Numbered from the stretch's first letter, positions 36,953-46,872 are shown. The stretch: 64,000 bases of DNA from CBDHFQ01 sp965262565 (GCA_965262565.1 CBDHFQ010000007.1:434001-498000), one strand, 5' to 3'. Numbers and translations: made by a program. Notes: generated by a model not told the origin, from the letters alone.

Positions 36953-37882
36953 TTACCCATTCGCTAACACCCCAACTACCTCTCTCACAGCATTAGCAGA
37001 GGTGTGAAGTAAAGATGTTTCGTCATCGGTTAGCTTCAATTCAATAATTTCAAGTACACCTTCTCTACCGAGTTTTACTGGAACGCCCAGATATAAATCG
37101 CTTATCCCATACTGTCCTGTCAACCAAGCACAGCAGGGGAATATTCTTTTAGCATCTTTTAAAATGGCCTCAACCATTTGAGCAGCAGCAGCTCCTGGTG
37201 CATACCATGCACTTGTACCTAATAGCTTTACAATTTCTCCTCCTCCTTTTTTCGTCCTCTCAACAATAGCATCCAATTTTTCCTTACTGATCATATCCAT
37301 GACGGGAATTCCAGAGACTGTGGTATATCTGGGAAGTGGTACCATCGTATCCCCATGTCCTCCCATTAATACAGCTTGTATGTCTTTAGGAGACACATCC
37401 AATTCAGTCGCTAAAAAAGCGCGATATCTGGCAGTGTCCAGAATACCAGCCATTCCCACAACTCTTTGAGAAGGAAAACCCGAAGAAATGTAGGCCTGAT
37501 AGGTCATCACATCTAACGGATTAGATACGATCACCAGAATTGCGTTAGGAGAATGCTTAATAGCATTTTCAGTTACAGACTTAACAATTTTTGCATTAGT
37601 AGCAATCAGATCATCCCTGCTCATACCAGGTTTACGGGGAATTCCGGAGGTAATTACCACTACATCCGAGTTTGCGGTAGGTTCGTAGTTGTTTGTCGAT
37701 CCAATAATGCGAGTACCGAAATAGTTTACGGGAGCAGCTTCCCACATGTCTAATGCTTTCCCTTCAGCAAAATTTTCTTTAATATCCACCATCACTACTT
37801 CGTTAGCTATATCCATTCTTGCTACACATTCTGCGCATGTAGCCCCCACATTCCCTGCACCGATAACAGTTACTTTTGGCAT
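36953..37882 (-). CDS. mdh: Malate dehydrogenase (LDH-like type)
   Basis: A 309-residue NAD-dependent malate dehydrogenase of the tricarboxylic acid cycle, interconverting malate and oxaloacetate. NAD-binding loop VIGAGNVGATCAECVARMD, substrate Arg residues in SGIPRKPGMSRDD and LDTARYRAFL, catalytic His in MGGHGDTMVPL. Full length for the family. It is monocistronic with a strong terminator on the minus strand; the divergent SPOR gene starts 282 bases away. Confidence 0.96.
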   Translation of the reverse strand: MPKVTVIGAGNVGATCAECVARMDIANEVVMVDIKENFAEGKALDMWEAAPVNYFGTRIIGSTNNYEPTANSDVVVITSGIPRKPGMSRDDLIATNAKIVKSVTENAIKHSPNAILVIVSNPLDVMTYQAYISSGFPSQRVVGMAGILDTARYRAFLATELDVSPKDIQAVLMGGHGDTMVPLPRYTTVSGIPVMDMISKEKLDAIVERTKKGGGEIVKLLGTSAWYAPGAAAAQMVEAILKDAKRIFPCCAWLTGQYGISDLYLGVPVKLGREGVLEIIELKLTDDETSLLHTSANAVREVVGVLANG

Positions 37883-38095
37883 AGTTGTATGAAATTATAA
37901 TTTATAATAAGAAGAAAGTTTCTTTCGTTCGTAAAATTACAGTGGAATATGGCGATTTACAACCTGTAAATGAAGGTAAGGCACGAAAGTTGCGCTGTTT
38001 ATTAGGTATGTAGATCTGTCGGATAAAAGCAATGATAGAATTTTTTTTTTATTGCTTACATCGTAGAATAATGCACACGAGAGATAGTTTTAAAT

Positions 38096-38112
38096 TGCAA
38101 ATATTATTTGCA
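38096..38112. promoter_or_regulatory. 17-base palindrome upstream of SPOR-protein gene
   Basis: TGCAAATA-T-TATTTGCA is a perfect inverted repeat with a 1-base centre, 52 bases upstream of the ATG at 38165. It could be an operator or part of the promoter. No regulator can be assigned. Confidence 0.3.
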
Positions 38113-38164
38113 CTTTTAGTTGAAGTTATAACTCGTGATTTTTGTCCTGTCAAATCTTCAAAAA

Positions 38165-38839
38165 ATGAGAAAATTAATCACAACATGTATCGCTCTGTCA
38201 ATATGTGTAACTTTTTCGCATCTAGCCATAGCACAATCTGATGCAAAAACCCAAAAAGAAGAACTTGCTTATTGGTCTAACCGTGCAAAAGTATACAAAA
38301 AGAAACCACTCTCTTTAAAAGCAGAGTTTGAAAAATTTCAATCTCAAATAGCTAAATTGAAAGAGGAAAATGAGCAATTGCAAAAAGCCCCAACCGTCCA
38401 GGCTCAGGGGGACAGTAGCATAAAATGGGAGCTGTACCAAACAAAAGGGGAATTAGAAGCGCTAAAAGAAGAATATGAACGTCTTAAGCAAGCCTATGCA
38501 ACCCGCCGACTGACCGGTGAAATGGGAATTCCTACAGGGTTGGTCTTTAGGATTCAAATAGGTGCTTTCGTTTTTCATAAGCCTGATTTAGTAGATGAAA
38601 ACGTTCCTGATATGGCCATCGTTAAGAACGACGGTTTTAACAAATTTGTCGTTGGAGGATTTAGAGAGTTAGAAACGGCTGAATACGTCAGAAGCGAAGT
38701 CCAAAAATTAGGAATAGATGACGCCTGGGTAGTTCCATATATAGATGGCGTAAGGGTGAGTATGAAAGAGGCGAATGAATATTTGGAAGGCCAAGGGTAT
38801 AACACGATGAACGGAAGAAGCTTAGACGGTGAAAAATAA
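38165..38839 (+). CDS. Periplasmic coiled-coil protein with SPOR domain
   Basis: A 224-residue exported protein. Signal peptide (residues 1-24, ending AIAQ), a coiled coil (AEFEKFQSQIAKLKEENEQL, and LEALKEEYERLKQAYATRRL), then a SPOR-like domain (about residues 130-205: GLVFRIQIGAF, NKFVVGGFRELETAEYVRSE, DDAWVVPYIDG). SPOR domains bind denuded peptidoglycan at septa. The protein may localise to division sites. I use the ATG at 38165. Confidence 0.85.
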   Translation: MRKLITTCIALSICVTFSHLAIAQSDAKTQKEELAYWSNRAKVYKKKPLSLKAEFEKFQSQIAKLKEENEQLQKAPTVQAQGDSSIKWELYQTKGELEALKEEYERLKQAYATRRLTGEMGIPTGLVFRIQIGAFVFHKPDLVDENVPDMAIVKNDGFNKFVVGGFRELETAEYVRSEVQKLGIDDAWVVPYIDGVRVSMKEANEYLEGQGYNTMNGRSLDGEK

Positions 38840-38912
38840 CTCTACCTTTTTTATCTATATTCTCATTTTATTACAGGACGTGATCATTCGCATCACTTGA
38901 AAAATATGGTGA

Positions 38913-38948
38913 AAAGTCATCTTTATAGGGATGGCTTTCATTTTTTTT
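38913..38948 (+). terminator. Terminator after SPOR gene, inside the 3' end of a convergent gene
   Basis: AAAGTCATC (38913-38921) pairs with GATGGCTTT (38930-38938; one wobble) around an 8-base loop, and CA plus eight T follow. The T run lies within the last codons of the convergent methyltransferase gene, whose stop is at 38938-38940. Confidence 0.7.
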
Positions 38949-39738
38949 CTGCAAACCCCATGTAGGAAATCAGCAAATTATTACTTCTTTTTAGCACCAT
39001 ACTGGAAGCTAGCTGTTTAAAAGATATTTTTCCCAGTTTGTATTTTCGGATTTGGGTCAATGTGTAAACAACATTCCCTTTAGGGCTCATCCCGAAAAAT
39101 GTCTGAGGGGATAAATCGTTGGCCTTCATGAGTGCTTTTAGCTCTCCTGGCTTAATAAACATTTCCCATACATGTAATTGAGGAGGCATAAACGCAAACC
39201 ACTTCCACTGCTGAAAAATATTAATCATCACCAACTTAGAGGCTAAGGTTCGATTGATTGTATCAAAAAAAAATAATCCTCCCGGCTTTAATACCCTGCT
39301 GATCTCACGAATAGTCTCATCGAGAAATTCTACATGTTCCAGCACATCACAACAAAAAACTAATTCAAAAGATTGGTCAGGAAAAGGAAGGGCTTCTCCC
39401 CTACCCTTAGTATAGGTAATTGTTAGATTTTTTTGAGCAGCATGGCTCCTGGCTGCTTGAAGAACTGCTTCAGATGGATCTATCCCAATGGTGGAAAATC
39501 CCATCCTGGCAATCTCTTCAGTTAAATATCCTCCGCCACATCCCACCTCCAACGCACCTAAAGAAGAGCGTTCCTTAGTAATATTGTTATCAATGATTTC
39601 CCTGAAAAAAGGTACCCTAACGGGGTTCACTGTGTCCTTTAACAATAACATATCAGAGTCTTCGGCCCACCAATGCTCCGCTGAACGATCGTATAGTTGA
39701 TTGTCAATTTGCTGATAAATCTCTTGATCTATGCTCAT
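38938..39738 (-). CDS. UbiG-like class I SAM methyltransferase
   Basis: A 266-residue methyltransferase. Motif I is LEVGCGGGYLTEEIARMG, followed by the acidic loop IGIDPSEAVLQAARSHAAQ, and LVFCCDVLEHVEFLDETIRE plus GLFFFDTINRTL, all as in UbiG (3-O-methylation in ubiquinone synthesis). The first 40 residues (QLYDRSAEHWWAEDSDM) also match that family. Most Bacteroidota use menaquinone, so a role in ubiquinone is not implied; another phenolic or lipid O-methylation is possible. Confidence 0.8.
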   Translation of the reverse strand: MSIDQEIYQQIDNQLYDRSAEHWWAEDSDMLLLKDTVNPVRVPFFREIIDNNITKERSSLGALEVGCGGGYLTEEIARMGFSTIGIDPSEAVLQAARSHAAQKNLTITYTKGRGEALPFPDQSFELVFCCDVLEHVEFLDETIREISRVLKPGGLFFFDTINRTLASKLVMINIFQQWKWFAFMPPQLHVWEMFIKPGELKALMKANDLSPQTFFGMSPKGNVVYTLTQIRKYKLGKISFKQLASSMVLKRSNNLLISYMGFAEKK

Positions 39739-39785
39739 ACCAAAAGGATGTGTAGCCTATCTCCTGGTACAATATAAAAGAAAAT

Positions 39786-40154
39786 CTACTTACAATCTGA
39801 CCCTTTCCATATAAATGTCCCATTTCTCCAGGCTTCATTTATTTCCTGCAACTCATCGTTCGGAAATGTAATAATTGTTCCATCACAATTATAATAAACA
39901 GGGATCCAAAAACAGGTCGGACAGCAAGATCCTGACACCACGTACTCGACGTGTTGATGCGTAAATGACTTATACCACCTGTATTGCTCAGCGGTAGATC
40001 CGGGAACAGCTTCCTCTTCCACCATTTCTATGAGCCATTCATATTTAGGATCAGCAAGAGCGATATACATATCAAATGTATCCTCAGAATCACAAGAAGT
40101 ACTGAAAAAACAACTTACTACCAGCAAAACGTAAAGTTGGAAATTGATATTCAT
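39786..40154 (-). CDS. Small Cys-containing lipoprotein
   Basis: A 122-residue lipoprotein with a lipobox (FFSTSC) and six further Cys residues in the mature part (two in SGSCCPTCFW, others near YYNCDGT and GSDCK), suggesting disulfides or a metal site. Unknown family. It lies 47 bases upstream of the UbiG-like gene on the same strand but shows no obvious functional link. Confidence 0.65.
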   Translation of the reverse strand: MNINFQLYVLLVVSCFFSTSCDSEDTFDMYIALADPKYEWLIEMVEEEAVPGSTAEQYRWYKSFTHQHVEYVVSGSCCPTCFWIPVYYNCDGTIITFPNDELQEINEAWRNGTFIWKGSDCK

Positions 40155-40284
40155 CCTTTTATTCCTTAGCCTAAAAATAAATGATTACTCTTCATCGTAT
40201 ATCTCCTTCAAGGGCTAGACGAATTCTACCGCTAAATTGCTGCATAGAATTGCCTTTTATTTGATTATATTCCATAGATAATGA

Positions 40285-42669
40285 ATGGTCATGGCTTTCG
40301 GAAAAGACCCAATCATCTCTCAGATCCATCTTTATATCCGTAGAGGAGCTAAACTGACGAAGGCGCTTCCTCTTTGGATCAGATATCCGATGTTTGCCTG
40401 CGGCTTATACCTATTGATCTTTTTCGTCCTGAGCCTTTTTTCGCCCTTAAAAGTACATATTCCCTATTCCACTCAACTTCTCGACCAACAAGGAGAAGTC
40501 CTACATGCTTTTCTTTCCTATGACGATAAATGGAGAATGGAAATTCAGGAATCAGAAATCAGTGAAGCCCTGGAACGGGCCCTCCTTCATAAAGAGGATA
40601 AGTATTTTTACTACCATCCTGGAATCAATCCCTTTGCCATCCTTAGAGCCGCATTTAATAATATTATCAAGGGAAAAAGAACTTCGGGAGCCTCCACGAT
40701 TACAATGCAGGTAGCGCGCTTGTTGAACCCTAAATCGCGCACCTACCAACATAAGCTCATTGAAATGTTTAGAGCCTTACAATTGGAATGGAGATATAGT
40801 AAAAAGGAGATTCTTCAGCTATATCTCAGCATGGTACCTTATGGGGGCAATGTAGAAGGACTTAGTTCAGCTTCGCATCTGTATTTCCACAAATCTCCCC
40901 GGCACCTGAGCTTAGCGGAGATTACTACCCTCGTGATTATTCCCAATCGCCCCACCAGCCTTCGGCTGGACCGCCATCACGCTGCCATCGTCGCCGCCCG
41001 CAACCGATGGCTCCGCCGCTTCCAGGCCGCCGGCCTATTCCCCCCAGCGCATGTCGAGGCTGCCCTGGCAGAACCCCTCCATATAGGCCAAAGAAAAATT
41101 CCCAGAACCGCGCCACACCTATCCATACGACTCAAAAAACAATACCCCACCGCCCATAGAATTCATACCTTCGTTCATACCCCCACCCAGAAAGCTATCG
41201 AACGCCTGGTGGACCAACACATCCAATCCTGGTACAAAAAAGACGTAAAAAATGCCGCTGCCTTCATCATCGATAATTCAACCCAGCAAGTAATCGCCTA
41301 TGTAGGTTCGGCAGATTTTTACAATGACGAAGATGCTGGCCAGGTAGATGGCATTACCGCCATCCGCTCCCCGGGAAGTACCCTCAAACCGCTATTGTAC
41401 GGAATGGCCTTCGACCAAGGCTTAGTAACGCCCAGGACCATCATGTATGATGTTCCTACGAGATTTGGTAGCTATTTCCCAGAAAATTATGACGATCAGT
41501 TCAGAGGACGCCAAACGGTAATCAGCGCTTTAGCTAATTCTTTGAATGTTCCAGCGGTCCAACTCCTTCACCAATTGGGAACCCATCAAATAATAGATCA
41601 ATTGACCAAAATGGGCTTCAAACAAATCGCCCGAGACAAACGAAAGCTGGGATTATCCTTGATTCTGGGAGGCTGCGGGACCACGCTAGAGGAATTGACA
41701 CGCATGTATGCCTCTTTTGCTGCTCAGGGGAGATATCAATCGCTGAGATATACGAAAGAAGATCCTCTTTTACAGGTATCTCTCCCCATCATGTCGCCCT
41801 CCGCCAGTTATATGCTGACAGATATTTTGATCCGACTGGACAGGCCAGATCTGCCCATTTCCTGGAAATACAGCGCCAACTTTCCCCGAGTTGCCTGGAA
41901 AACGGGCACTTCCTACGGAAGAAAAGATGCGTGGAGCATAGGATACAATCCAGCCTATACCGTCGGTGTATGGGTAGGAAATTTCTCTGGAGAGGGAGTA
42001 CCTGAATTAAGCGGAGCAACAGCAGCAGCGCCTTTATTATTCAGTATTTTCAATTATCTCGGCAATGGAAAAGATGCCAGTTGGTTTAAAGAGCCGGAAG
42101 CTCTTGCCTATCGGCAGGTGTGTTCGGAAACAGGGAATCTCCCGGAAGTCTGGTGTACAGATCAGGTATTAGATGCTTACATTCCCTCTGTGTCTCCTAA
42201 TCGAGCCTGTACCCATGCGAAAACCTATTGGATCTCTGAGGATAGCAGCCTTTCCTACTGTACCAGTTGTTTGCCGGACAGCGGCTTTCAGGAAGTCCTG
42301 TATCCCAATTATACCCCTGCATATCTGAGGTTTATGCGTAGCCGCCATTTGATCCATAGCTTACCACCTACTCATAATCCCGATTGTGAAAGAGTCATGG
42401 CTTCACAGGCACTCCGAATTACCTCCCCTCAGCCGAATACGGAATACTTTCTGGACAAACAGGATCAGGAATCTCTCTTACTGAGTTGCGATGTAGCTTC
42501 TGATGTGCAGAAAGTATATTGGTACATTAATCATCAGTTCTATAAAGCAGTCGACCCTGATGAACGACTCTTCATTAAAGCCCCAGACGGCCCTTTGACT
42601 ATTTCCTGTACAGATGATAGGGGAAGACGAGATGAAGTAACGTTAACTATTCGTCAAATTAATTGGTAA
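40285..42669 (+). CDS. pbpC: Penicillin-binding protein 1C
   Basis: A 794-residue bifunctional peptidoglycan synthase, anchored by a transmembrane segment (residues 33-55). The glycosyltransferase domain (about residues 60-245) has LHKEDKYFYYHPGINPF and TITMQVARLLNP. The transpeptidase domain has SPGSTLKPLL (SxxK), SLNVP (SxN) and WKTGTSYGRKDA (KTG). The last 100 residues are the PBP1C-specific C-terminal domain (ITSPQPNTEYFLDKQDQ onward). PbpC often sits next to an alpha-2-macroglobulin gene; that is not so here. A GC-rich patch inside the gene is listed separately. Confidence 0.93.
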   Translation: MVMAFGKDPIISQIHLYIRRGAKLTKALPLWIRYPMFACGLYLLIFFVLSLFSPLKVHIPYSTQLLDQQGEVLHAFLSYDDKWRMEIQESEISEALERALLHKEDKYFYYHPGINPFAILRAAFNNIIKGKRTSGASTITMQVARLLNPKSRTYQHKLIEMFRALQLEWRYSKKEILQLYLSMVPYGGNVEGLSSASHLYFHKSPRHLSLAEITTLVIIPNRPTSLRLDRHHAAIVAARNRWLRRFQAAGLFPPAHVEAALAEPLHIGQRKIPRTAPHLSIRLKKQYPTAHRIHTFVHTPTQKAIERLVDQHIQSWYKKDVKNAAAFIIDNSTQQVIAYVGSADFYNDEDAGQVDGITAIRSPGSTLKPLLYGMAFDQGLVTPRTIMYDVPTRFGSYFPENYDDQFRGRQTVISALANSLNVPAVQLLHQLGTHQIIDQLTKMGFKQIARDKRKLGLSLILGGCGTTLEELTRMYASFAAQGRYQSLRYTKEDPLLQVSLPIMSPSASYMLTDILIRLDRPDLPISWKYSANFPRVAWKTGTSYGRKDAWSIGYNPAYTVGVWVGNFSGEGVPELSGATAAAPLLFSIFNYLGNGKDASWFKEPEALAYRQVCSETGNLPEVWCTDQVLDAYIPSVSPNRACTHAKTYWISEDSSLSYCTSCLPDSGFQEVLYPNYTPAYLRFMRSRHLIHSLPPTHNPDCERVMASQALRITSPQPNTEYFLDKQDQESLLLSCDVASDVQKVYWYINHQFYKAVDPDERLFIKAPDGPLTISCTDDRGRRDEVTLTIRQINW
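40951..41070 (+). other. GC-rich patch inside pbpC
   Basis: These 120 bases hold 87 G or C by my hand count, against a clearly AT-rich surrounding. They encode an Arg/Ala-rich linker between the glycosyltransferase and transpeptidase domains. Within the patch CCAGCC-TTC-GGCTGG forms a short hairpin (40955-40969). The reading frame is intact. Confidence 0.7.
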
Positions 42670-42757
42670 AACTGCTTTCCTTACCATTGGCTAACACTTA
42701 AATCTTATCATACCAAGGTGTTTACTCATTGTCCCATATATCCCAACATTAACCCAC

Positions 42758-45253
42758 ATGAACTTCTTTACTTTATCTCCTATAGCAAGGTACGGCTGGA
42801 GGTTATTCGTCATTTCCATAAGCTTATACCTGGTCAGTTGTCAATCGTCCATCGAGTCCTCTACCCCCATAAATGCAGCGCTGTATGAATCCATCACTCA
42901 GAAAAGGCTGCTGCTTCCCAATGGATGGCATATCACCGAAGTAGGTGCCACTCTTCCCTTAGCAGATCTCCCCCTCAACCTGATCTCTACCCCCGACAAG
43001 AAGCACTTATTTGCCTTGAATTGCGGACATGGAGCGCAAATGGTTCACACCATTGATATAACAAACCAACAAATTACGGATATGGATACGCTCGCCAAAT
43101 CCTGGTTGGGAATCGCTGTTCATCCCGATAGAGAAGAAGTGTATACGTCCGGTGGTAATGATAATAGGATTTACATATTCGATATGTCGGAGCATCAACT
43201 CAGCTTGAAAGACTCTGTTGTATTGGGAGCCTCTTATCCAGAAGAAAAAATATTGGTAGCGGGAATGGAGGTAGATCGGAATGGCCAATGGTTATATGCC
43301 GTTAGCAGAGAAGATTCCGCCTTATATGTCATTGATATAGAAGCGCGATCCGTAGAAAAGAGAATTCCCCTTCCCCACGAACCTTACACCTGCCTTTTAT
43401 CTCCTAATAAAGAGGAATTGTATGTTAGTTATTGGACAGGGGGCAGTGTAGGCACCATTGGCACAACAGATCATCAACTTCAACCTGAGATTCCAGTGGG
43501 AAGTAATCCGAATGATCTGAAAACCACAGAAGATGGAGCTTACTTATTTGTGGCTAATGCTAATGATAATTCTGTATCTGTCATATCTACAGAAACCCGA
43601 AAAGTCATAGAAACCATAGGAACGGCTTTATATCCCGATGCTCCTACCGGAAGTACGACGAATGGGCTAGCGCTCTCTGAAGATAACAACACACTTTTCA
43701 TTGCCAATGCCGATAATAATTGTGTGGCTGTATTTGACATTTCTGAGAAAGGAGAAAGTCGTTCATTGGGTTTTATTCCTACGGGTTGGTATCCTACTGA
43801 TGTGGAAGTAGTGGGAAATCAATTGTTTGTCTCTAATGGAAAAGGGAGTAAAGGAAAAATCGGCAATCCAGAAGGGCCTCAGGCAGGAATTCCTACCAAA
43901 AATCGGGAGCAATATATAGGAAGGCTATACAAGGGATCATTGTCCATGATAGATATTCCCGATGAAGAGACCTTAGCTACTTATTCAAGAATAGTTTACG
44001 AAAATACTCCCTATACGAAAGAGCGAGAAATGCTCACAGAAGGAGAAGCAGATCATCCGATTCCCGCTAAAGTAGGTGATCCTTCTCCGATTAAGTATGT
44101 GTTTTATTTTGTCAAAGAGAATCGTACGTATGATCAGATGTTTGGAGATATGCCTGAAGGAAATGGAGATAGCAGTTTGTGTTTGTTTCCAGAACAGATT
44201 TCTCCCAATCACCATCAGTTGGCCAGGGAATTTGTGCTACTTGACAATTTCTATGTAGATGCGGAAGTGAGTCAGGATGGGCACAATTGGTCTTCGGGGG
44301 CTTATGCGACAGATTATGTGGAGAAGCAATGGCCTACCACTTATAGTGGAAGAGGAGGATCTTTTAATTATTATAGTGAAGGAAGTCATCCCAAAGAAGG
44401 GTATATCTGGGATTATTGTGATAGAGCAGGGGTAAGTTGGCGAAATTATGGAATGTTTGTCCGCTCTTATGGGGATATGGCCTTTCAGGAAGGGATCAGA
44501 GGAGAAGTAGGGATTCCCTCTGTAGAAAAGCATAGCTATTTGGGATATCCGGGATACAATTTAGACTTTCTGGACATAGATCGTATGGCATTATGGGCCA
44601 CAGATTTTGATTCATTGGTGGCGGCTGATGCCCTTCCCCAATTTCACAGCATTCGCATTGGTAATGACCACACTTATGGGGCTCGTGTGGGAAAGCGAAC
44701 CCCTAGAGCGATGGTCGCGGACAACGATTTGGCTTTGGGCAGATTCGTGGAGCATATTTCGAAGAGTCCCATTTGGAAAGAGTCTGCGATTTTTGTCTTG
44801 GAAGATGATGCGCAGAATGGACCAGATCATGTAGATGCGCATAGATCTATTGCATTGGTGATTAGTCCCTATACCAAACGAAAAGAAGTTATCAGTGAGA
44901 TGTATACCACTTCTTCTATGCTGAGAACAATGGAACTGATTTTAGGGCTACCGCCGATGAGTCAGTACGATGCTGGAGCTACTCCTATGTGGGCCTGTTT
45001 TACTTCTACGGCAGACATGACGCCTTATACTGCTTTACCTGCTCAGATAGATTTGGATGAGCGCAATCAGGAAGATAATGAGATTGCTAAAATTTCGGAA
45101 TCTTTTGATTGGTCCGAAGTGGATCGCGCGCCAGATCATGCATTTAGTCAGGTGATATGGAAAGCAGTAAAAGGAATAGATAGTGAAATGCCGGCGCCGA
45201 GAAGGAGCGCCTTCATTAAAGTGTTGGAAGAGGAAGAGGAAACGGAGGAGTAA
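42758..45253 (+). CDS. Bifunctional YncE-like beta-propeller/phosphoesterase lipoprotein
   Basis: An 831-residue lipoprotein (lipobox SLYLVSC, Cys28). Residues about 60-400 form a beta-propeller with YVTN/YncE-type repeats (GLALSEDNNTLFIANADNNC, VGSNPNDLKTTEDGAYLFVA). Residues about 445-760 form a phosphoesterase of the phospholipase C/acid phosphatase type (VFYFVKENRTYDQMFGDMPE, FYVDAEVSQDGHNWSSGAYA, IFVLEDDAQNGPDHVDAHRS). This combination is a known family of exported proteins with unknown substrate. It follows pbpC by 88 bases on the same strand. Confidence 0.9.
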   Translation: MNFFTLSPIARYGWRLFVISISLYLVSCQSSIESSTPINAALYESITQKRLLLPNGWHITEVGATLPLADLPLNLISTPDKKHLFALNCGHGAQMVHTIDITNQQITDMDTLAKSWLGIAVHPDREEVYTSGGNDNRIYIFDMSEHQLSLKDSVVLGASYPEEKILVAGMEVDRNGQWLYAVSREDSALYVIDIEARSVEKRIPLPHEPYTCLLSPNKEELYVSYWTGGSVGTIGTTDHQLQPEIPVGSNPNDLKTTEDGAYLFVANANDNSVSVISTETRKVIETIGTALYPDAPTGSTTNGLALSEDNNTLFIANADNNCVAVFDISEKGESRSLGFIPTGWYPTDVEVVGNQLFVSNGKGSKGKIGNPEGPQAGIPTKNREQYIGRLYKGSLSMIDIPDEETLATYSRIVYENTPYTKEREMLTEGEADHPIPAKVGDPSPIKYVFYFVKENRTYDQMFGDMPEGNGDSSLCLFPEQISPNHHQLAREFVLLDNFYVDAEVSQDGHNWSSGAYATDYVEKQWPTTYSGRGGSFNYYSEGSHPKEGYIWDYCDRAGVSWRNYGMFVRSYGDMAFQEGIRGEVGIPSVEKHSYLGYPGYNLDFLDIDRMALWATDFDSLVAADALPQFHSIRIGNDHTYGARVGKRTPRAMVADNDLALGRFVEHISKSPIWKESAIFVLEDDAQNGPDHVDAHRSIALVISPYTKRKEVISEMYTTSSMLRTMELILGLPPMSQYDAGATPMWACFTSTADMTPYTALPAQIDLDERNQEDNEIAKISESFDWSEVDRAPDHAFSQVIWKAVKGIDSEMPAPRRSAFIKVLEEEEETEE

Positions 45254-45540
45254 CGATCCGAAAAGAAGCTATGAACGACCATGTTTCTTTTAAAAAACAT
45301 TTCGTTATTCCTTCCTTATTGAAGTATTGAGGGGGATAATGAGGTAAAATGATGGAGAGATAGATGAATCCTTTGCACAAAAAAATTTTCTGCCGTCTGA
45401 AATTGGTATATAGAGCATGGTGATTGTTTTGGAAGAAAGAGATTGTTGTAAGGTCCTAGAAGGAGAGGTGTATCATATTGGACCTTTTCCATTAGCCATA
45501 AAAAGTCTACCAGTAATCACCCTAAAGGTTTTACAAACGA

Positions 45541-46872
45541 TTAAGAGCTTCCATGAGATTTCATCATATACTCCTGCTCTTTTTCCCTCAATACGGAAAA
45601 TGCGACATTCCAGGTGAAAGAGAAAAAGTTAAAGCCTTCAGGACTGATTTTATCTTTGTCCAATGCATCAACTACTGTGGCTAAAATATCCAGTAGTTCA
45701 TTTTTCAATTGTTGAATTTTGTGTGGATCATCAGCTTCTTTAGCCGATGCTGTCAGTGCAATCAACACTTTGGTATAATTGTCCGCTTTATTTTTTTGTT
45801 TGTTTAATAACATGGATCTTAGCCCTAAAGCGGCCGAGAATAGCATTAATCCCAAAGAAAGGATGAGGGCAAAGAAATCAGCATTCTCTACAAAATATGA
45901 AGGTTCATCCCGATCATAATAAGAATTAGCGCCTTCATGGACGGGAATAAACGTCCCGACATCTCTATTAGGTGGGAGGGTAAATCCGGCTAAGCGAGTC
46001 TCCTGTAATAATTCTCTCCTACGCTCAAATAAAATTTCCGTGATCACCTTTACCACATATGGATCAGTTTCCTGATTGGCCACAAGCAGTCGATCTACCG
46101 AAACCGTGGAAATATCCTCTTCAGGAATAGGGGGATTTCCTCTGTAAGCACCTAAAGGAATAAAGGAAGTATTAATGGCGGGTTGTTTGAGTCTCATGGC
46201 TGCTCCCTGATGAATGGGAACGATTTTCGCCTGACAGCCTGAGATGATGTCGCTGATCGCATCATGAGGAGCAGCTCTCACTTTAAAAAGCCCATCTAAT
46301 CTGCCCGAAATCACTGCCTTCACAGCTGAATCCGTAGGAAGGGTTTCAAAATAAAAGTCGGCCTCTTTAATCCCGTAATGCTCTGCTACGAACCAAAATG
46401 AAATCCATTGACCGCCCCCTTTCTTAGGTAGTGCCAAGCGCTTCCCCATAATATCCTTAAATGAATTGATATCAGCATCTTCTCGTACCACCAATTGGAA
46501 CAAATCAGCATATAGAGTAGCCACCAACCGAGCTGAAGCGTTCGCCTCTACATCTGCCTGAGTCATCGCCAGATCCGCTTGTCCCAGAGCTAAACGATCC
46601 ATATTTTCCTCCGACCCTCTGGTTTCCATGACCTCTACATGAATTTGATCGTGATGGCGAGCCACAATGTTCGCTATCGCTTCCGCAAATTCAAAAGCCT
46701 CACCAGTAGCACTCCCCGAAGCGATAATGACTTTTTGCACCTGCTTCTCCTGAAACATCAAGTAGATACAGGCCATAGTTAACAGAAGGAATCCCGCCAC
46801 CAATGAGCTAAAAACAATTTGATTCCATCTCTTAAGTCCGACCATTTCCTTATGTGATATATCTAAGCTCAA
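45541..46872 (-). CDS. TAXI-family TRAP-type solute-binding protein, membrane anchored
   Basis: A 443-residue protein. Residues about 15-37 form an N-terminal transmembrane helix, 45-325 the TAXI solute-binding domain (IIASGSATGEAFEFAEAIAN, GQADLAMTQADVEANASA, LALPKKGGGQWISF), and a second membrane helix occurs at about 335-355 (ALILSLGLMLFSAALGLRSM) before a cytoplasmic helical tail. TAXI proteins normally feed a TRAP permease; none is in the window. The anchored layout with a cytoplasmic tail suggests sensing or signalling instead of plain uptake. Confidence 0.88.
   Translation of the reverse strand: MSLDISHKEMVGLKRWNQIVFSSLVAGFLLLTMACIYLMFQEKQVQKVIIASGSATGEAFEFAEAIANIVARHHDQIHVEVMETRGSEENMDRLALGQADLAMTQADVEANASARLVATLYADLFQLVVREDADINSFKDIMGKRLALPKKGGGQWISFWFVAEHYGIKEADFYFETLPTDSAVKAVISGRLDGLFKVRAAPHDAISDIISGCQAKIVPIHQGAAMRLKQPAINTSFIPLGAYRGNPPIPEEDISTVSVDRLLVANQETDPYVVKVITEILFERRRELLQETRLAGFTLPPNRDVGTFIPVHEGANSYYDRDEPSYFVENADFFALILSLGLMLFSAALGLRSMLLNKQKNKADNYTKVLIALTASAKEADDPHKIQQLKNELLDILATVVDALDKDKISPEGFNFFSFTWNVAFSVLREKEQEYMMKSHGSS

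Noticed and set aside
45417..45617. 66-codon plus-strand frame overlapping the end of the TAXI gene
   Set aside because: It overlaps an established gene antisense and has no motif.
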